A DNA stretch of 56,139 nt from Arthrobacter terricola (lineage in GTDB: Bacteria; Actinomycetota; Actinomycetes; Actinomycetales; Micrococcaceae). Both the position numbers and the translations under genes were made by a program. Under the pieces are notes generated by a model that was given only the letters and a program-made list of their open reading frames with translations, ran no database searches and was not told the DNA's origin. The stretch spans positions 12,398-68,536 of the forward strand of contig NZ_SMRU01000029.1 of the NCBI RefSeq assembly GCF_004354015.1. The letters run 5' to 3'. Shown piece by piece: positions 25,071 through 32,740 of this stretch (position 1 is the first letter of the stretch; each line of letters starts with the position of its first letter).

Positions 25071-26117
25071 GTGACCGAGCAACAAACAGCAGGACCGCCC
25101 GCCGTCCGCAAAACGGACCTTGCCGAAGAATTTCTTGACCGCAGCACCCCGCTGAGCAGAATCCGTAACATCCTCCACCGCTACCCGGCAATGAGCCCGG
25201 CCATCGTACTGCTCCTGGCAGTCATTGTTTTCGGGATACTCAACGACCGGTTCCTCCGGCCTGAGAATCTGTCCCTGATCACCCAGCAGGTCGCCGTCAT
25301 CGGCACCCTCGCGATCGCTCAGACACTGATCATCCTGACCGCAGGCATCGACCTGTCCGTCGGGGCAGTGATGGTCCTGGCATCGATGGTGGTGGCACAG
25401 ACCGCAGTGAACAACGGCGTCCCGGCCATCCTCGCCCTCCTCGCAGGCCTCGCCGTCGCGCTGGTCGCCGGGGCCCTGAACGGCTTCCTGGTCACCAAGC
25501 TCAAACTCCCGCCGTTCATCGTCACGTTGGGAACCTTGAACATCTTCATCGCCCTGACGCTGCTGTACTCCAACGGCGCTACCGTGCGCGGATCAAAAAT
25601 GCCGGACCTTCTCACCTGGACGGGCACCACGTTCCCGATCGGCGGCGTACGGATCTCCATCGGCGTGGTCATGATGCTTTTGCTCTACGGTGTGGTCGCC
25701 TTCATCCTCGGCAAGACCGCCTGGGGCCGGCACGTCTACGCAGTCGGTGATGACAAAGAAGCCGCCCGCCTGGCCGGAATCCCCGTCAACCGGGTGCTGA
25801 TGAGTGTCTACCTGGCGGCAGGGGCCGTCCTGGCCGCCGGGGCGTGGATCCAGATCGGCCGCACCAACGCGGCCAGCCCCAACGCGGGCGTTGACCTGAA
25901 CCTGGACTCGATCACCGCAGTCGTCATCGGCGGAACCAGCCTCTTCGGTGGGCGCGGATCCATCTGGGGCTCGCTATTGGGTGCTTTGATCGTTGGCGTG
26001 TTCCGCAACGGGCTTTCCCTGGCCGGCCTGGACGTTCTTTACCAAACCCTTGCCGTGGGCGTGCTCGTCATCGCCGCCGTCTCCATCGACCAGTGGATCC
26101 GAAAGGTAAAGTCATGA
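25071..26117 (+). CDS. sugar ABC transporter permease (RbsC/FrcC-like)
   Basis: 348 residues with about 8-10 hydrophobic segments. AIAQTLIILTAGIDLSVGAV and the EAARLAGIPVNRV coupling loop (EAA-like) are typical of CUT2 permeases; the C-terminus GGTSLFGGRGSIWGSLLGAL is a family hallmark. GTG start with AGGAG 5 bases upstream. It overlaps the ATPase gene by 4 bases (ATGA). Confidence 0.94.
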   Translation: MTEQQTAGPPAVRKTDLAEEFLDRSTPLSRIRNILHRYPAMSPAIVLLLAVIVFGILNDRFLRPENLSLITQQVAVIGTLAIAQTLIILTAGIDLSVGAVMVLASMVVAQTAVNNGVPAILALLAGLAVALVAGALNGFLVTKLKLPPFIVTLGTLNIFIALTLLYSNGATVRGSKMPDLLTWTGTTFPIGGVRISIGVVMMLLLYGVVAFILGKTAWGRHVYAVGDDKEAARLAGIPVNRVLMSVYLAAGAVLAAGAWIQIGRTNAASPNAGVDLNLDSITAVVIGGTSLFGGRGSIWGSLLGALIVGVFRNGLSLAGLDVLYQTLAVGVLVIAAVSIDQWIRKVKS

Positions 26118-26908
26118 CCGCCACAGGCATCCAGCCCTCCCTGCCCGAAACCAGCCAGCCGATCCTCCAAGCCAGGAACCTCGTCAAAACCTTCGGACGC
26201 GTCGTCGGCCTGGACGGAGTGAGCCTGGACCTTTATCCCGGTGAAGTGCTGGCCGTCATCGGCGACAACGGAGCCGGGAAGTCCACGCTCATCAAATGCC
26301 TCACCGGCGCAGAGATCCCAGACTCCGGGGAACTGAAGATTGCCGGGCAAGCGGTTCACTTCAAACGCCCCCAGGACGCCCGCGCCCACGGCATTGAGAC
26401 CGTCTATCAGAACCTGGCCGTCTCACCGGCGCTCGATGTTGCCTCGAACCTGTTCCTCGGCCGGGAAGAACGCCTGCCCGGCCCCCTGGGAAGCCTGCTC
26501 CGGATGCTCGACACCAAAGGCATGCGCAGGAAGGCCAAGGCAGAACTGACCCGGCTCGGGATCTCCACCCTGCAGGACGTGACCGTTCCCGTGGAGAACC
26601 TCTCCGGAGGCCAACGCCAGGCCGTGGCCGTGGCACGGGCGGCCGCGTTCGGCTCCAAGGTCGTCGTTTTGGATGAGCCAACGGCGGCACTTGGCGTGCG
26701 CGAATCAAACCAGGTCCTGCAACTCGTCAAGGACCTGCGCGACCGAGGCCTGCCCGTCATCCTGATTAGCCACAACATGCCGCATGTCTTCGACGTCGCG
26801 GACCGTATCCACATCCAGCGCCTCGGCAAATGCGCGGCCACCATTACGCCGCTGTCCCACAGCATGACCGACGCCGTGGCCATCATGACGGGCGCCGCAA
26901 CCGCCTGA
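26114..26908 (+). CDS. sugar ABC transporter ATPase (FrcA-like, single domain)
   Basis: 264 residues. Walker A GDNGAGKS (50-57), signature LSGGQRQ (about 163), Walker B VVVLDEP and the switch His in LISHNM are all present. One nucleotide domain, not the tandem RbsA/XylG form, which places it with FrcA-like proteins. ATG 26114 overlaps the permease stop; AAAGG lies upstream. A terminator hairpin follows. Confidence 0.94.
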   Translation: MTATGIQPSLPETSQPILQARNLVKTFGRVVGLDGVSLDLYPGEVLAVIGDNGAGKSTLIKCLTGAEIPDSGELKIAGQAVHFKRPQDARAHGIETVYQNLAVSPALDVASNLFLGREERLPGPLGSLLRMLDTKGMRRKAKAELTRLGISTLQDVTVPVENLSGGQRQAVAVARAAAFGSKVVVLDEPTAALGVRESNQVLQLVKDLRDRGLPVILISHNMPHVFDVADRIHIQRLGKCAATITPLSHSMTDAVAIMTGAATA

Positions 26909-26932
26909 TCGGCCTAAACAGCAAGGCGCGGC

Positions 26933-26959
26933 CCGGACCCCCGCACGCCCGGGGGCCGG
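26933..26959 (+). terminator. terminator of the sugar ABC operon
   Basis: CCGG-A-CCCCCG and CGGGGG-CCGG form a strong GC stem with a 6-base loop, 25 bases after the ATPase stop. No long T-run. Confidence 0.55.
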
Positions 26960-27499
26960 TGCCGTGCCTGTTTCTGCGCACGGCGGTTGCTCCTGATTGA
27001 ACTCAGAGGAGCATGAACAGCTCGGCTCTCCCAACAGGAAGAGCACACCCGCGCTGTAAGGGGAGAGTGTCAAACAAGCAAAGTCTCCGCGATCTTCTTG
27101 CCGGTACAGAGACTCCGGGGAGCCTCAGCTTCACGTGACCGAATGCGGCAGAAACAGGGAAGGTCATCCAACCCCGCGCCACATGACCGCAACCAGCACC
27201 AGCAAATTGTCCGGGCCCACATCCGTGTCCTGCCGTGGCCGGCGCTGACACTACCGCCCATGAGACTGCCGAGGTCTCTGCGTTCGAGCAAATTCGCAGC
27301 GCACGGCACAGGGTGTCCGGGCAGAGCCAGCACAGCTGTCTCGGGAACATCATTGGGAACAGGATTACTTGACAATGCCTTCAGTGCGACCTTGACATCA
27401 AGGCGTCTCCCTGTTTCGGCATGGGAAGAGGCACGACCGGGGCCCCTTGGCGTCAGACATGCGCGGCGCCCTCCGGTTGCGGCCGATCGGGAAGGAAAC
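26960..27499. other. intergenic region with leader elements
   Basis: No gene recognised on either strand. Two TTGACA boxes (27369-27374, 27392-27397) could be -35 elements for the gene at 27500, but matching -10 boxes are not clear. An ACA-loop hairpin lies at 27324-27346. Confidence 0.4.
27324..27346 (+). repeat. ACA-loop hairpin, copy 2
   Basis: GAGCCAGC-ACA-GCTGTCTC (one mismatch in the stem) followed by GGGA, about 155 bases before the gene at 27500. Confidence 0.5.
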
Positions 27500-28128
27500 A
27501 TGACCACAGTGTCTGATCACCACTCTGAGAACGACGTTCTCGAAGAGATGACCGCCCTGACTGCAGAAGATCAGGTCCCCTACGCGGAGACTGAGAGCGG
27601 CGGACGCGAGCTCGAAGCAAAACCGGCTTCACCGGCACGCTTCATGACTACCTCGACTGGATCGAGGAGATGCTCATGTCCGGCAGTCTCACACTCTCCG
27701 AGCCACGGCCCCACCAAGGGCGCAATGGACTGTTCCGCGAGCTGAGGCTCGTCACCGCAGGGTTCCCGGCTGACGAAAAGCTGATCGGGCGCGTCGAGCG
27801 GAGCCTGCCCGGTTTGAGGTACCGGGAATCCAGCCACCGCGGTGGTCTGTTCGTCTTCCAGATACCGCAGGAAGCGCTCGACAGCGATCACGTCCATGAG
27901 TGGATGGAACCGGAGACCGCCGTCTTCGGGACGATCTACCTCCTCGACGGGATCCACACGCCTCATGGAAGCTGCAGCGTCGATCCCGGGCTGGAGAAGG
28001 TCGGGCTCCCATGCCGGCAGAGCATCGACAAGAACGGCAACATCCGACGGACGCTGACCGTCATGCCGGAAGGCTCTGACGACGCCGCCCCGCGGCTGTT
28101 CACCAAGCTGCGGGACACCGAAGGCTGA
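27500..28128 (+). pseudogene. hypothetical plasmid protein, single-base frameshift
   Basis: The frame from ATG 27500 (GGAAGGAAAC upstream) gives MTTVSDHHSENDVLEEMTAL... ESGGRELEAK. The next frame then reads TGFTGTLHDYLDWIEEMLMS and continues to the stop at 28128 with FPADEKLIGRVERSLPGLRY and GTIYLLDGIHTPHGSCSVD. One A missing in the A-run at 27619-27622 would join them; the total length, 629, is one short of a multiple of three. If the break is real, translation could restart at ATG 27670 (GAGGAG adjacent), giving 152 residues. No known domain. Confidence 0.65.
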
Positions 28129-28179
28129 TCACCTGCGGGCTGTTCCGGCGGGTAACTTCACCCGGCACCACAACCGACC

Positions 28180-28225
28180 ATCCCCGGTCCGCCGCCCGGC
28201 GTGCAAGCCGCGGCGGACCGGGGAT
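28180..28225. terminator. long perfect stem-loop
   Basis: Perfect 15-bp stem ATCCCCGGTCCGCCG/CGGCGGACCGGGGAT with a 16-base loop, 50 bases after the preceding gene. Good intrinsic-terminator strength although no T-run follows. Confidence 0.6.
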
Positions 28226-28291
28226 CATCACGTCTGCACGGAGACGTCGGCGGGTCCGAAAGGCCGGGGCCGGTGAAAGCCACAAGCCTCC

Positions 28292-28308
28292 GATCGGCAC
28301 AGCCGATC
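28292..28308 (+). repeat. ACA-loop hairpin, copy 3
   Basis: GATCGGC-ACA-GCCGATC in the ssb leader; preceded by CCGGTGAAAGC as is copy 4. The tail here is CTGGT rather than CGGGA. Confidence 0.55.
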
Positions 28309-28380
28309 CTGGTGTGCGATTGCATGCTTCGCCGGCGACTTATCGCAATCCTGCGGCGGGCAGCCGGTGAAAAGCATCCT

Positions 28381-28402
28381 GATCAGCAGAGCTGATCCGG
28401 GA
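28381..28402 (+). repeat. AGA-loop hairpin, copy 4
   Basis: GATCAGC-AGA-GCTGATC followed by CGGGA, 83 bases before the ssb ATG and preceded by CCGGTGAAAAGC. A further small inverted repeat (CGGAT-caccg-ATCCG) lies at about 28435-28450. Confidence 0.6.
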
Positions 28403-28484
28403 AAAGCCATGACAGAAGACCAATGCGTGGCGATCGGATCACCGATCCGTCGCTGGTCCAATCATCATCATCAAGGAGGACACC

Positions 28485-28973
28485 ATGTCGAACCCCCGCA
28501 ACAACGGAACCCTGCTCGGCCGTCTGGCCAACGACCCCAAAATCTTCCCCAACCAGGACGGGTCCGCGAAGGTCATGTTCACCGTCTACACCGACCGCAA
28601 CTTCAAGAACGGCAACGGCGAGGTCGTCTCCGACGCGCTGCCCGTGGAGCGCTTCATCAGCAAGACCACCGACTTCCAGGCCACGCCGTACGCCCGCATC
28701 CACAAGGGCGACCTGGTGGCGCTGCAGACGGCGCTCCGTGCAAATGTCTACGAGAAGAACGGCGAGACCGTCTACGACGACATCAAGATCGTCGTCGAGG
28801 AACTCACCTTCCTCGAATCGCGCCTGGTGACGCAGAACCGCCTCGCCAAGCGCGTGACGACGGCCGAACAGAGCAACCAGCAGGCGCGGGCTGTTTCTCC
28901 GGCGCAGGCGCCTGACGTCGTGCCTGCGGGTGCCACCGCGTCGGCGCTCAAGGACGAACTGCCCTTCGGCTGA
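28485..28973 (+). CDS. ssb: single-stranded DNA-binding protein
   Basis: 162 residues. OB-fold at about 5-105: NNGTLLGRLANDPKIFPNQD, AKVMFTVYTDRNFKN and IHKGDLVALQTALRANVYE. A flexible Gln/Ala/Pro linker leads to the tip KDELPFG, a variant of the usual DDDIPF hook that recruits replication and repair proteins. AAGGAGG lies 6 bases before the ATG. The leader contains two hairpins of the dispersed family. Divergence from chromosomal actinobacterial SSB and the setting among small genes suggest a plasmid-borne copy. Confidence 0.92.
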   Translation: MSNPRNNGTLLGRLANDPKIFPNQDGSAKVMFTVYTDRNFKNGNGEVVSDALPVERFISKTTDFQATPYARIHKGDLVALQTALRANVYEKNGETVYDDIKIVVEELTFLESRLVTQNRLAKRVTTAEQSNQQARAVSPAQAPDVVPAGATASALKDELPFG

Positions 28974-29075
28974 TCCCGGCCCGCCGCGCACACGACCAAA
29001 CAGCCGCGGCCACGGGAACCGGCTCGGCACACCACAACTGAATACCGGCAACTGGACATGCTCCGGTCATGGACC

Positions 29076-29131
29076 GGAAGACCCCTGTCATCGGCGCTGC
29101 CCCCGGCGCCGGTGACGGGGGTCTTCCTTTT
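29076..29131 (+). terminator. rho-independent terminator after ssb
   Basis: Long stem: GGAAGACCCC...CGGCGC pairs with GCGCCG...GGGGGTCTTCC with one or two bulges, followed by TTTT. About 100 bases after the ssb stop. Confidence 0.85.
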
Positions 29132-29181
29132 GCCTGCGCATGGTCCCTTTGCTGATCGGCGCTGAACAACCGAGAAACAGA

Positions 29182-29203
29182 GAGCAGCACAGCTGCTCCG
29201 GGG
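29182..29203 (+). repeat. ACA-loop hairpin, copy 5
   Basis: GAGCAGC-ACA-GCTGCTC followed by CGGGG, 50 bases before the ATG of the zinc-ribbon gene. Confidence 0.6.
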
Positions 29204-29248
29204 TGGCTTGTGGAAGAACAACTTCAGCGAGCCATCAGGAGACACACC

Positions 29249-29365
29249 ATGGACTGCCCCAACTGCAATGACACCGCCATGATCCCGGATGCCTTCGTCC
29301 GGAAAACACACCCCACTTGGCAGCTGTATATCTGCCCGACATGCGGCTACAGCGAAAGGCGCTGA
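29249..29365 (+). CDS. 38-aa zinc-ribbon protein
   Basis: MDCPNCNDTAMIPDAFVRKT then HPTWQLYICPTCGYSERR: two C-x2-C knuckles 25 residues apart form a zinc ribbon. AGGAG lies 7 bases before the ATG. It has its own hairpin leader and is followed 2 bases after its stop by the next gene. It may bind nucleic acid or a protein partner; the role is unknown. Confidence 0.75.
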   Translation: MDCPNCNDTAMIPDAFVRKTHPTWQLYICPTCGYSERR

Positions 29366-29367
29366 CC

Positions 29368-29565
29368 ATGATGGAACCGAACTTCACGGCCCGCACCGAC
29401 TGCCGCGCCGCACGGATCCTCATGGAGGCCTTCCCGGCGATCGCCACCTTCGACGCGGTAGGCCTGACCGCCGAGCAGATCCACTACTACCTCGGAGAGT
29501 CCGCCGGCGTCGCCTATTTCCAGCTTCAGGCACTGCGGAATGCAGGACCCGCCATCGCGGCGTAA
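29368..29565 (+). CDS. small helical hypothetical protein (65 aa)
   Basis: MMEPNFTARTDCRAARILME then AFPAIATFDAVGLTAEQIHY and LGESAGVAYFQLQALRNAG. The LTAEQIHYYLGESAGVAYFQLQ segment could be a helix-turn-helix. Coupled to the zinc-ribbon gene (2 bases apart). GAAAGG about 9 bases upstream. No family recognised. Confidence 0.65.
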   Translation: MMEPNFTARTDCRAARILMEAFPAIATFDAVGLTAEQIHYYLGESAGVAYFQLQALRNAGPAIAA

Positions 29566-29635
29566 AGGCACGAGGAACTGTTCGTAGGGTGCTTACCGCA
29601 GGCGCCAGACAGGTCATGTCCCTGTTCAAGGGACC

Positions 29636-29655
29636 CCACACAGCTGTGGCCGGGG
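29636..29655 (+). repeat. related leader hairpin before gene 29704
   Basis: CCACA-cagc-TGTGG followed by CCGGGG. It shares the CAC-AGC centre and CCGGGG tail with the ACA-loop family but pairs in a different register. An adjacent hairpin GTCCCT-gttca-AGGGAC lies just upstream (about 29617-29633). Confidence 0.35.
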
Positions 29656-29703
29656 ATGTCCATCACGAAGAAGATCCACCGTACATGAATCGAGGGAAGC
29701 GTC

Positions 29704-30078
29704 ATGGGCACGGAAGCCAATCCCCGCCACGACACACCACGGTATGCCGAGCCGACCGCGCAGCAGCTGGAAGAAGCCGCCGCTCTGCTGTTTCTTGCGG
29801 CAACCCAAAAGGCCCTCCACAACGCAGAGCACCTCTGGGACCTCCGGCTGGAACTGGAGGTTTCCTACACGGTCCACAACCAGCGCTGCTACCGGGTCCA
29901 CGCCGCCACCCGCACGGGCGAGACGATCACCGGTGACAAAGGTTTCTACGTCCACCCCGCGAACGGCACCCCCGAAAACACAGCCTGGGGCATCGCCATG
30001 GACGCCCGCAGGGCCGCCGGAAAGCGCAAGCAGAACACCGAAAGAATCCTGAAAGGACGTTCCCGCAAAACTGCCTGA
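29704..30078 (+). CDS. hypothetical protein (124 aa)
   Basis: Soluble protein: an alpha-helical start (AQQLEEAAALLFLAATQKAL) followed by a beta-rich segment (LRLELEVSYTVHNQRCYRVH, TRTGETITGDKGFYVHPANG) and a basic tail (RKQNTERILKGRSRKTA). GAGGGAAG lies 5 bases before the ATG. Part of the ssb-adjacent small-gene cluster; no family recognised. Confidence 0.7.
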   Translation: MGTEANPRHDTPRYAEPTAQQLEEAAALLFLAATQKALHNAEHLWDLRLELEVSYTVHNQRCYRVHAATRTGETITGDKGFYVHPANGTPENTAWGIAMDARRAAGKRKQNTERILKGRSRKTA

Positions 30079-30194
30079 CGGCCCGGAGCTGCCCACTCAA
30101 GAATCACCGGCATCCCGCCAGGCCAGGTTGACGTCCCTTCTCACGAGCTCGACTTCTCACCCCGCCCGATATCCAACAATCCAGGAGGACACTT

Positions 30195-30509
30195 ATGAGC
30201 ACCACGATCACGGCCGAGGACGCAGCCACATCACTGGGCAACCACCTCGCCGTCAACCGGCACAACAAGACCATCGAAGAAAACACCGTGGCCTGGCTTG
30301 AGAAACACCGAATTACGGTCCCCGCGCCGTATACAGCGGCGTTCCTGGCCCATCAACTCAACGACGACATCGAAGACAACACGATCCATGACGACGAGGC
30401 CGGCATCGCTTTCCGGGCTGCGCAGAACGTGCTTCCGCGCATTTTCGGACCAGTCGTGAACACCGGGTACTGGCCCGAACGTGCAGCTGACGACGAGCCG
30501 CCGTTCTGA
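30195..30509 (+). CDS. acidic hypothetical protein (104 aa)
   Basis: MSTTITAEDAATSLGNHLAV... with many acidic residues (HQLNDDIEDNTIHDDEAGIA) and an end ADDEPPF. The acidic, Phe-terminated tail recalls the SSB hook, but this may be chance. Near-consensus AGGAGG before the ATG. A good terminator follows 210 bases later. Function unknown. Confidence 0.7.
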   Translation: MSTTITAEDAATSLGNHLAVNRHNKTIEENTVAWLEKHRITVPAPYTAAFLAHQLNDDIEDNTIHDDEAGIAFRAAQNVLPRIFGPVVNTGYWPERAADDEPPF

Positions 30510-30717
30510 AGCGGAGCTCAATCCGACGTCGCCCGGCAGAGGCGGACACAAACATGGACAAGGTGATGCTCGACAACGGATACACAAAGGACGGCGGCAG
30601 AGACTGGCGATGCCCTGGTCATGCACGCGCAGGGCCGGGGCTGCATCACGCCGTCGTGTGAAGAGTTCCGAGCGCAAACCTGGACGCGCGAAGTGCGCGC
30701 AGTAACTGAAAATCCAC

Positions 30718-30768
30718 ATCCCCGCAGCGATGGCGCCTACGCGTCATCGCTGCGGGGATTCTGTTTTT
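30718..30768 (+). terminator. rho-independent terminator
   Basis: Perfect 15-bp stem ATCCCCGCAGCGATG/CATCGCTGCGGGGAT with a 12-base loop, followed by TCTGTTTTT. Ends the small-gene cluster. Confidence 0.88.
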
Positions 30769-30814
30769 GTGGCACAGGAAACAAGATGAAGGTTCCCACC
30801 AAGGTCGCCAGGCC

Positions 30815-30858
30815 ACAGAAATGCGGTCCGGGCGTGATGCGCCGGACCGCATTTCTGT
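30815..30858. terminator. 17-bp perfect stem-loop, probably for the minus strand
   Basis: ACAGAAATGCGGTCCGG/CCGGACCGCATTTCTGT with a 10-base loop, 10 bases beyond the stop of the minus-strand fragment. Together with the previous hairpin it separates converging transcripts. Confidence 0.7.
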
Positions 30859-30868
30859 CAGGTAGCTG

Positions 30869-31165
30869 CTAAAGGTTCACCCGTGTCGCTGTGCCAGGGA
30901 CGTAGACGGTTTTGCTGAAGTACTGCGGGGTGGTTTTCGTGAAGATCCACCAGCCCTTGGTGCACCAGATCGTGCCGACGAACTGGACATTCCGGCTGCC
31001 GTACAACATTTGGATGGCAGCAGAGTTGCCGCCCTTCACCGGAACGGCGCTGACAGCAGGCACAGCACCGAACTGAACAGAGCTTACCCAGCTGCCTGAC
31101 GGGCAAACCAGCCACGATTTCATCGGGCTGCCGCACGGGCCGGGTGACTGCCGGAGGCAAGACAT
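30869..31165 (-). pseudogene. C-terminal fragment of an unknown, probably exported protein
   Basis: The frame ends properly (KTVYVPGTATRVNL then stop) and looks protein-like: AVPVKGGNSAAIQMLYGSRN, VQFVGTIWCTKGWWIFTKTT. It stays open upstream past 31165 without a usable start, so the 5' end is missing, apparently cut by a junction before the LacI gene. Two Cys and many aromatic residues suggest a beta-rich secreted domain. No family recognised. Confidence 0.45.
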
Positions 31166-31395
31166 CCGGCTCAGTGACCCGCTTCGATTTAAGCCCTGTC
31201 TGCACCAAGCTTCGCATTGCCAACGCGAGTTGGTTCCGATCGTGTGGCAGGCTGAACAAAGGAGAGGCCGAAGTGAAGCTCTGATGAGCCAGCCGGATTC
31301 CCCCGCTTGTCTGCCGAAGCCGACTTCCCTCCCGGCGCCGCGGAAGATCGATAGTCGTAGTGTTTCGCGGTCAATCGTTTGTCTCGGCCTGCACC

Positions 31396-32448
31396 TTAAG
31401 GCTGGTGGACCTTTGCTTGCGCGGGCGCCGCGGTCGTCTTTCGCGCTACCAGGACCGGCCGCAACACGGTGTGGACTGCCTCGGCTCGGCCATCGATGCG
31501 TTCCAAGAGAAGGCGTCCTGCAGCAGTGCCCATGTCGAGGCCGGATTGATCAATTGTGGTGATCGAGACCGGCGCCAGGGAAGTCGTAAAGATGTTGTCG
31601 AAGCCAGCCACCGACAGTTCCTCGGGAACACGGATGTCCGCGTCCCACATCGCTGTCAGGACTCCGAACGCAGCGATGTCGCAGCCGGCGAAGACAGCCG
31701 TGGGCCTTTCCGTGCGGGCGAGGATCATCTTTCCCGATTCCTCTCCACCTTCCTGGCTCCACTGTGACTGGATGATGTCGATTGCATCGCCGAGCCCGTG
31801 CCGGATCATGGCGTCAACATACCCCCGCACGCGCACTTCCTCCGGGAGCCGGGCGTCGTTCCTCCCGTCCGTCGTGTGGTTGATGTAGGTGATTCGCCGA
31901 TGCCCGAGCGATACGAGATGATCGACCACCAGGTTGGCGCCGGCAAAGTCATCGGCGGCGACGGAATCGAAGTCCAGGCTGGCCCCATGGCGGCCGAGGA
32001 CGACGACGGGGATGGTCTTTGCTGTAACTTCCAGTTCCTCATCGGTTCCGACGGGAGAAATCAGGACGATTCCGTCCATTCCCCGGTCGATCAGGTCGTC
32101 GACCATCCGGTTTTGAGCATCCTTGCCCGAGCCGGCAGGGGCCACCAACAGCCGGTATTTCTGCCGTTCGCACTCTCTCCTGATGCCTTCAACGAGCAGC
32201 GATGAGAACTCGTTGTGCAGGTCCGCAACGACCACGGCAACGGTGTGGGTTCGTCCGCGGCGCATGCCGCGGGCCGAGGTCAACGGCCGGTACCCCAGGG
32301 CATCCATGGAAGCCTTGACCTTTTCCTTCATCTCCGGACTGACACCGTAGGCGTCGCGCAGCACCTTGGATGCGGCAGCCGTGGAAACCCCGGCATGGCG
32401 CGCAACGTCCACAATTGTCGGCCGTTTGCCCGCCTGATGACTGCTCAT
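31396..32448 (-). CDS. LacI-family repressor of the rhamnosidase/glycosidase operon
   Basis: 350 residues. HTH TIVDVARHAGVSTAAASKVL (about 11-30) with the hinge helix PLTSARGMRRGRTHTVAVVV, then a sugar-binding core ending in VAGFDNIFTTSLAPVSITTI. It is divergent from the ABC/glycosidase operon, and two matching palindromes lie between. The ribosome site is weak (GGGG about 12 bases upstream). Repression relieved by a rhamnose- or glucose-containing ligand is the likely mode. Confidence 0.93.
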   Translation of the reverse strand: MSSHQAGKRPTIVDVARHAGVSTAAASKVLRDAYGVSPEMKEKVKASMDALGYRPLTSARGMRRGRTHTVAVVVADLHNEFSSLLVEGIRRECERQKYRLLVAPAGSGKDAQNRMVDDLIDRGMDGIVLISPVGTDEELEVTAKTIPVVVLGRHGASLDFDSVAADDFAGANLVVDHLVSLGHRRITYINHTTDGRNDARLPEEVRVRGYVDAMIRHGLGDAIDIIQSQWSQEGGEESGKMILARTERPTAVFAGCDIAAFGVLTAMWDADIRVPEELSVAGFDNIFTTSLAPVSITTIDQSGLDMGTAAGRLLLERIDGRAEAVHTVLRPVLVARKTTAAPAQAKVHQP

Positions 32449-32552
32449 GATCTGGCCACCCCTTTCGATTCGTTCACTTTAACCCGCGCCCTCGCCTGAA
32501 CCGGATTCGAGTCCACTTGGCAGATCCACCGATGTGATCTACGCTATATCCA

Positions 32553-32570
32553 GTGTAGTACGTACTACAC
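32553..32570. promoter_or_regulatory. perfect LacI-type operator
   Basis: GTGTAGTACGTACTACAC, an 18-bp perfect palindrome with the CG centre typical of LacI sites, between the divergent repressor and permease genes. Confidence 0.8.
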
Positions 32571-32597
32571 ACGAAAGACCATAAAAGCGGTAATTTG

Positions 32598-32615
32598 GTG
32601 TAGAACGTACTATCC
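32598..32615. promoter_or_regulatory. second, imperfect copy of the operator
   Basis: GTGTAGAACGTACTATCC matches the first operator at most positions; centre-to-centre distance is 45 bases. TACTAT inside it could be the -10 box of the permease promoter. Confidence 0.65.
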
Positions 32616-32740
32616 TCCAAAAAGGGCTCCGACCAGACCTATCCTGCGAGGCGGGCGTCCGGAAGGCATCCACAGCCGAGATGAAACGATCCAAAAATGG
32701 ACGGATACGACCACGGTCGACCGGTCCTCGATGAAGAGAA

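Larger units (their letters stand above)
30510..30868. other. intergenic with two terminator-like hairpins
   Basis: Holds a possible 35-codon frame at 30554-30661 (MDKVMLDNGYTKDGGRDWRC...) with no ribosome site; I do not count it as a gene. Two strong stem-loops are listed separately. Confidence 0.4.

Noticed and set aside
30554..30661. 35-codon gene
   Set aside because: No ribosome site and no recognisable product; a longer protein-like segment lies in another frame, so evidence is contradictory.
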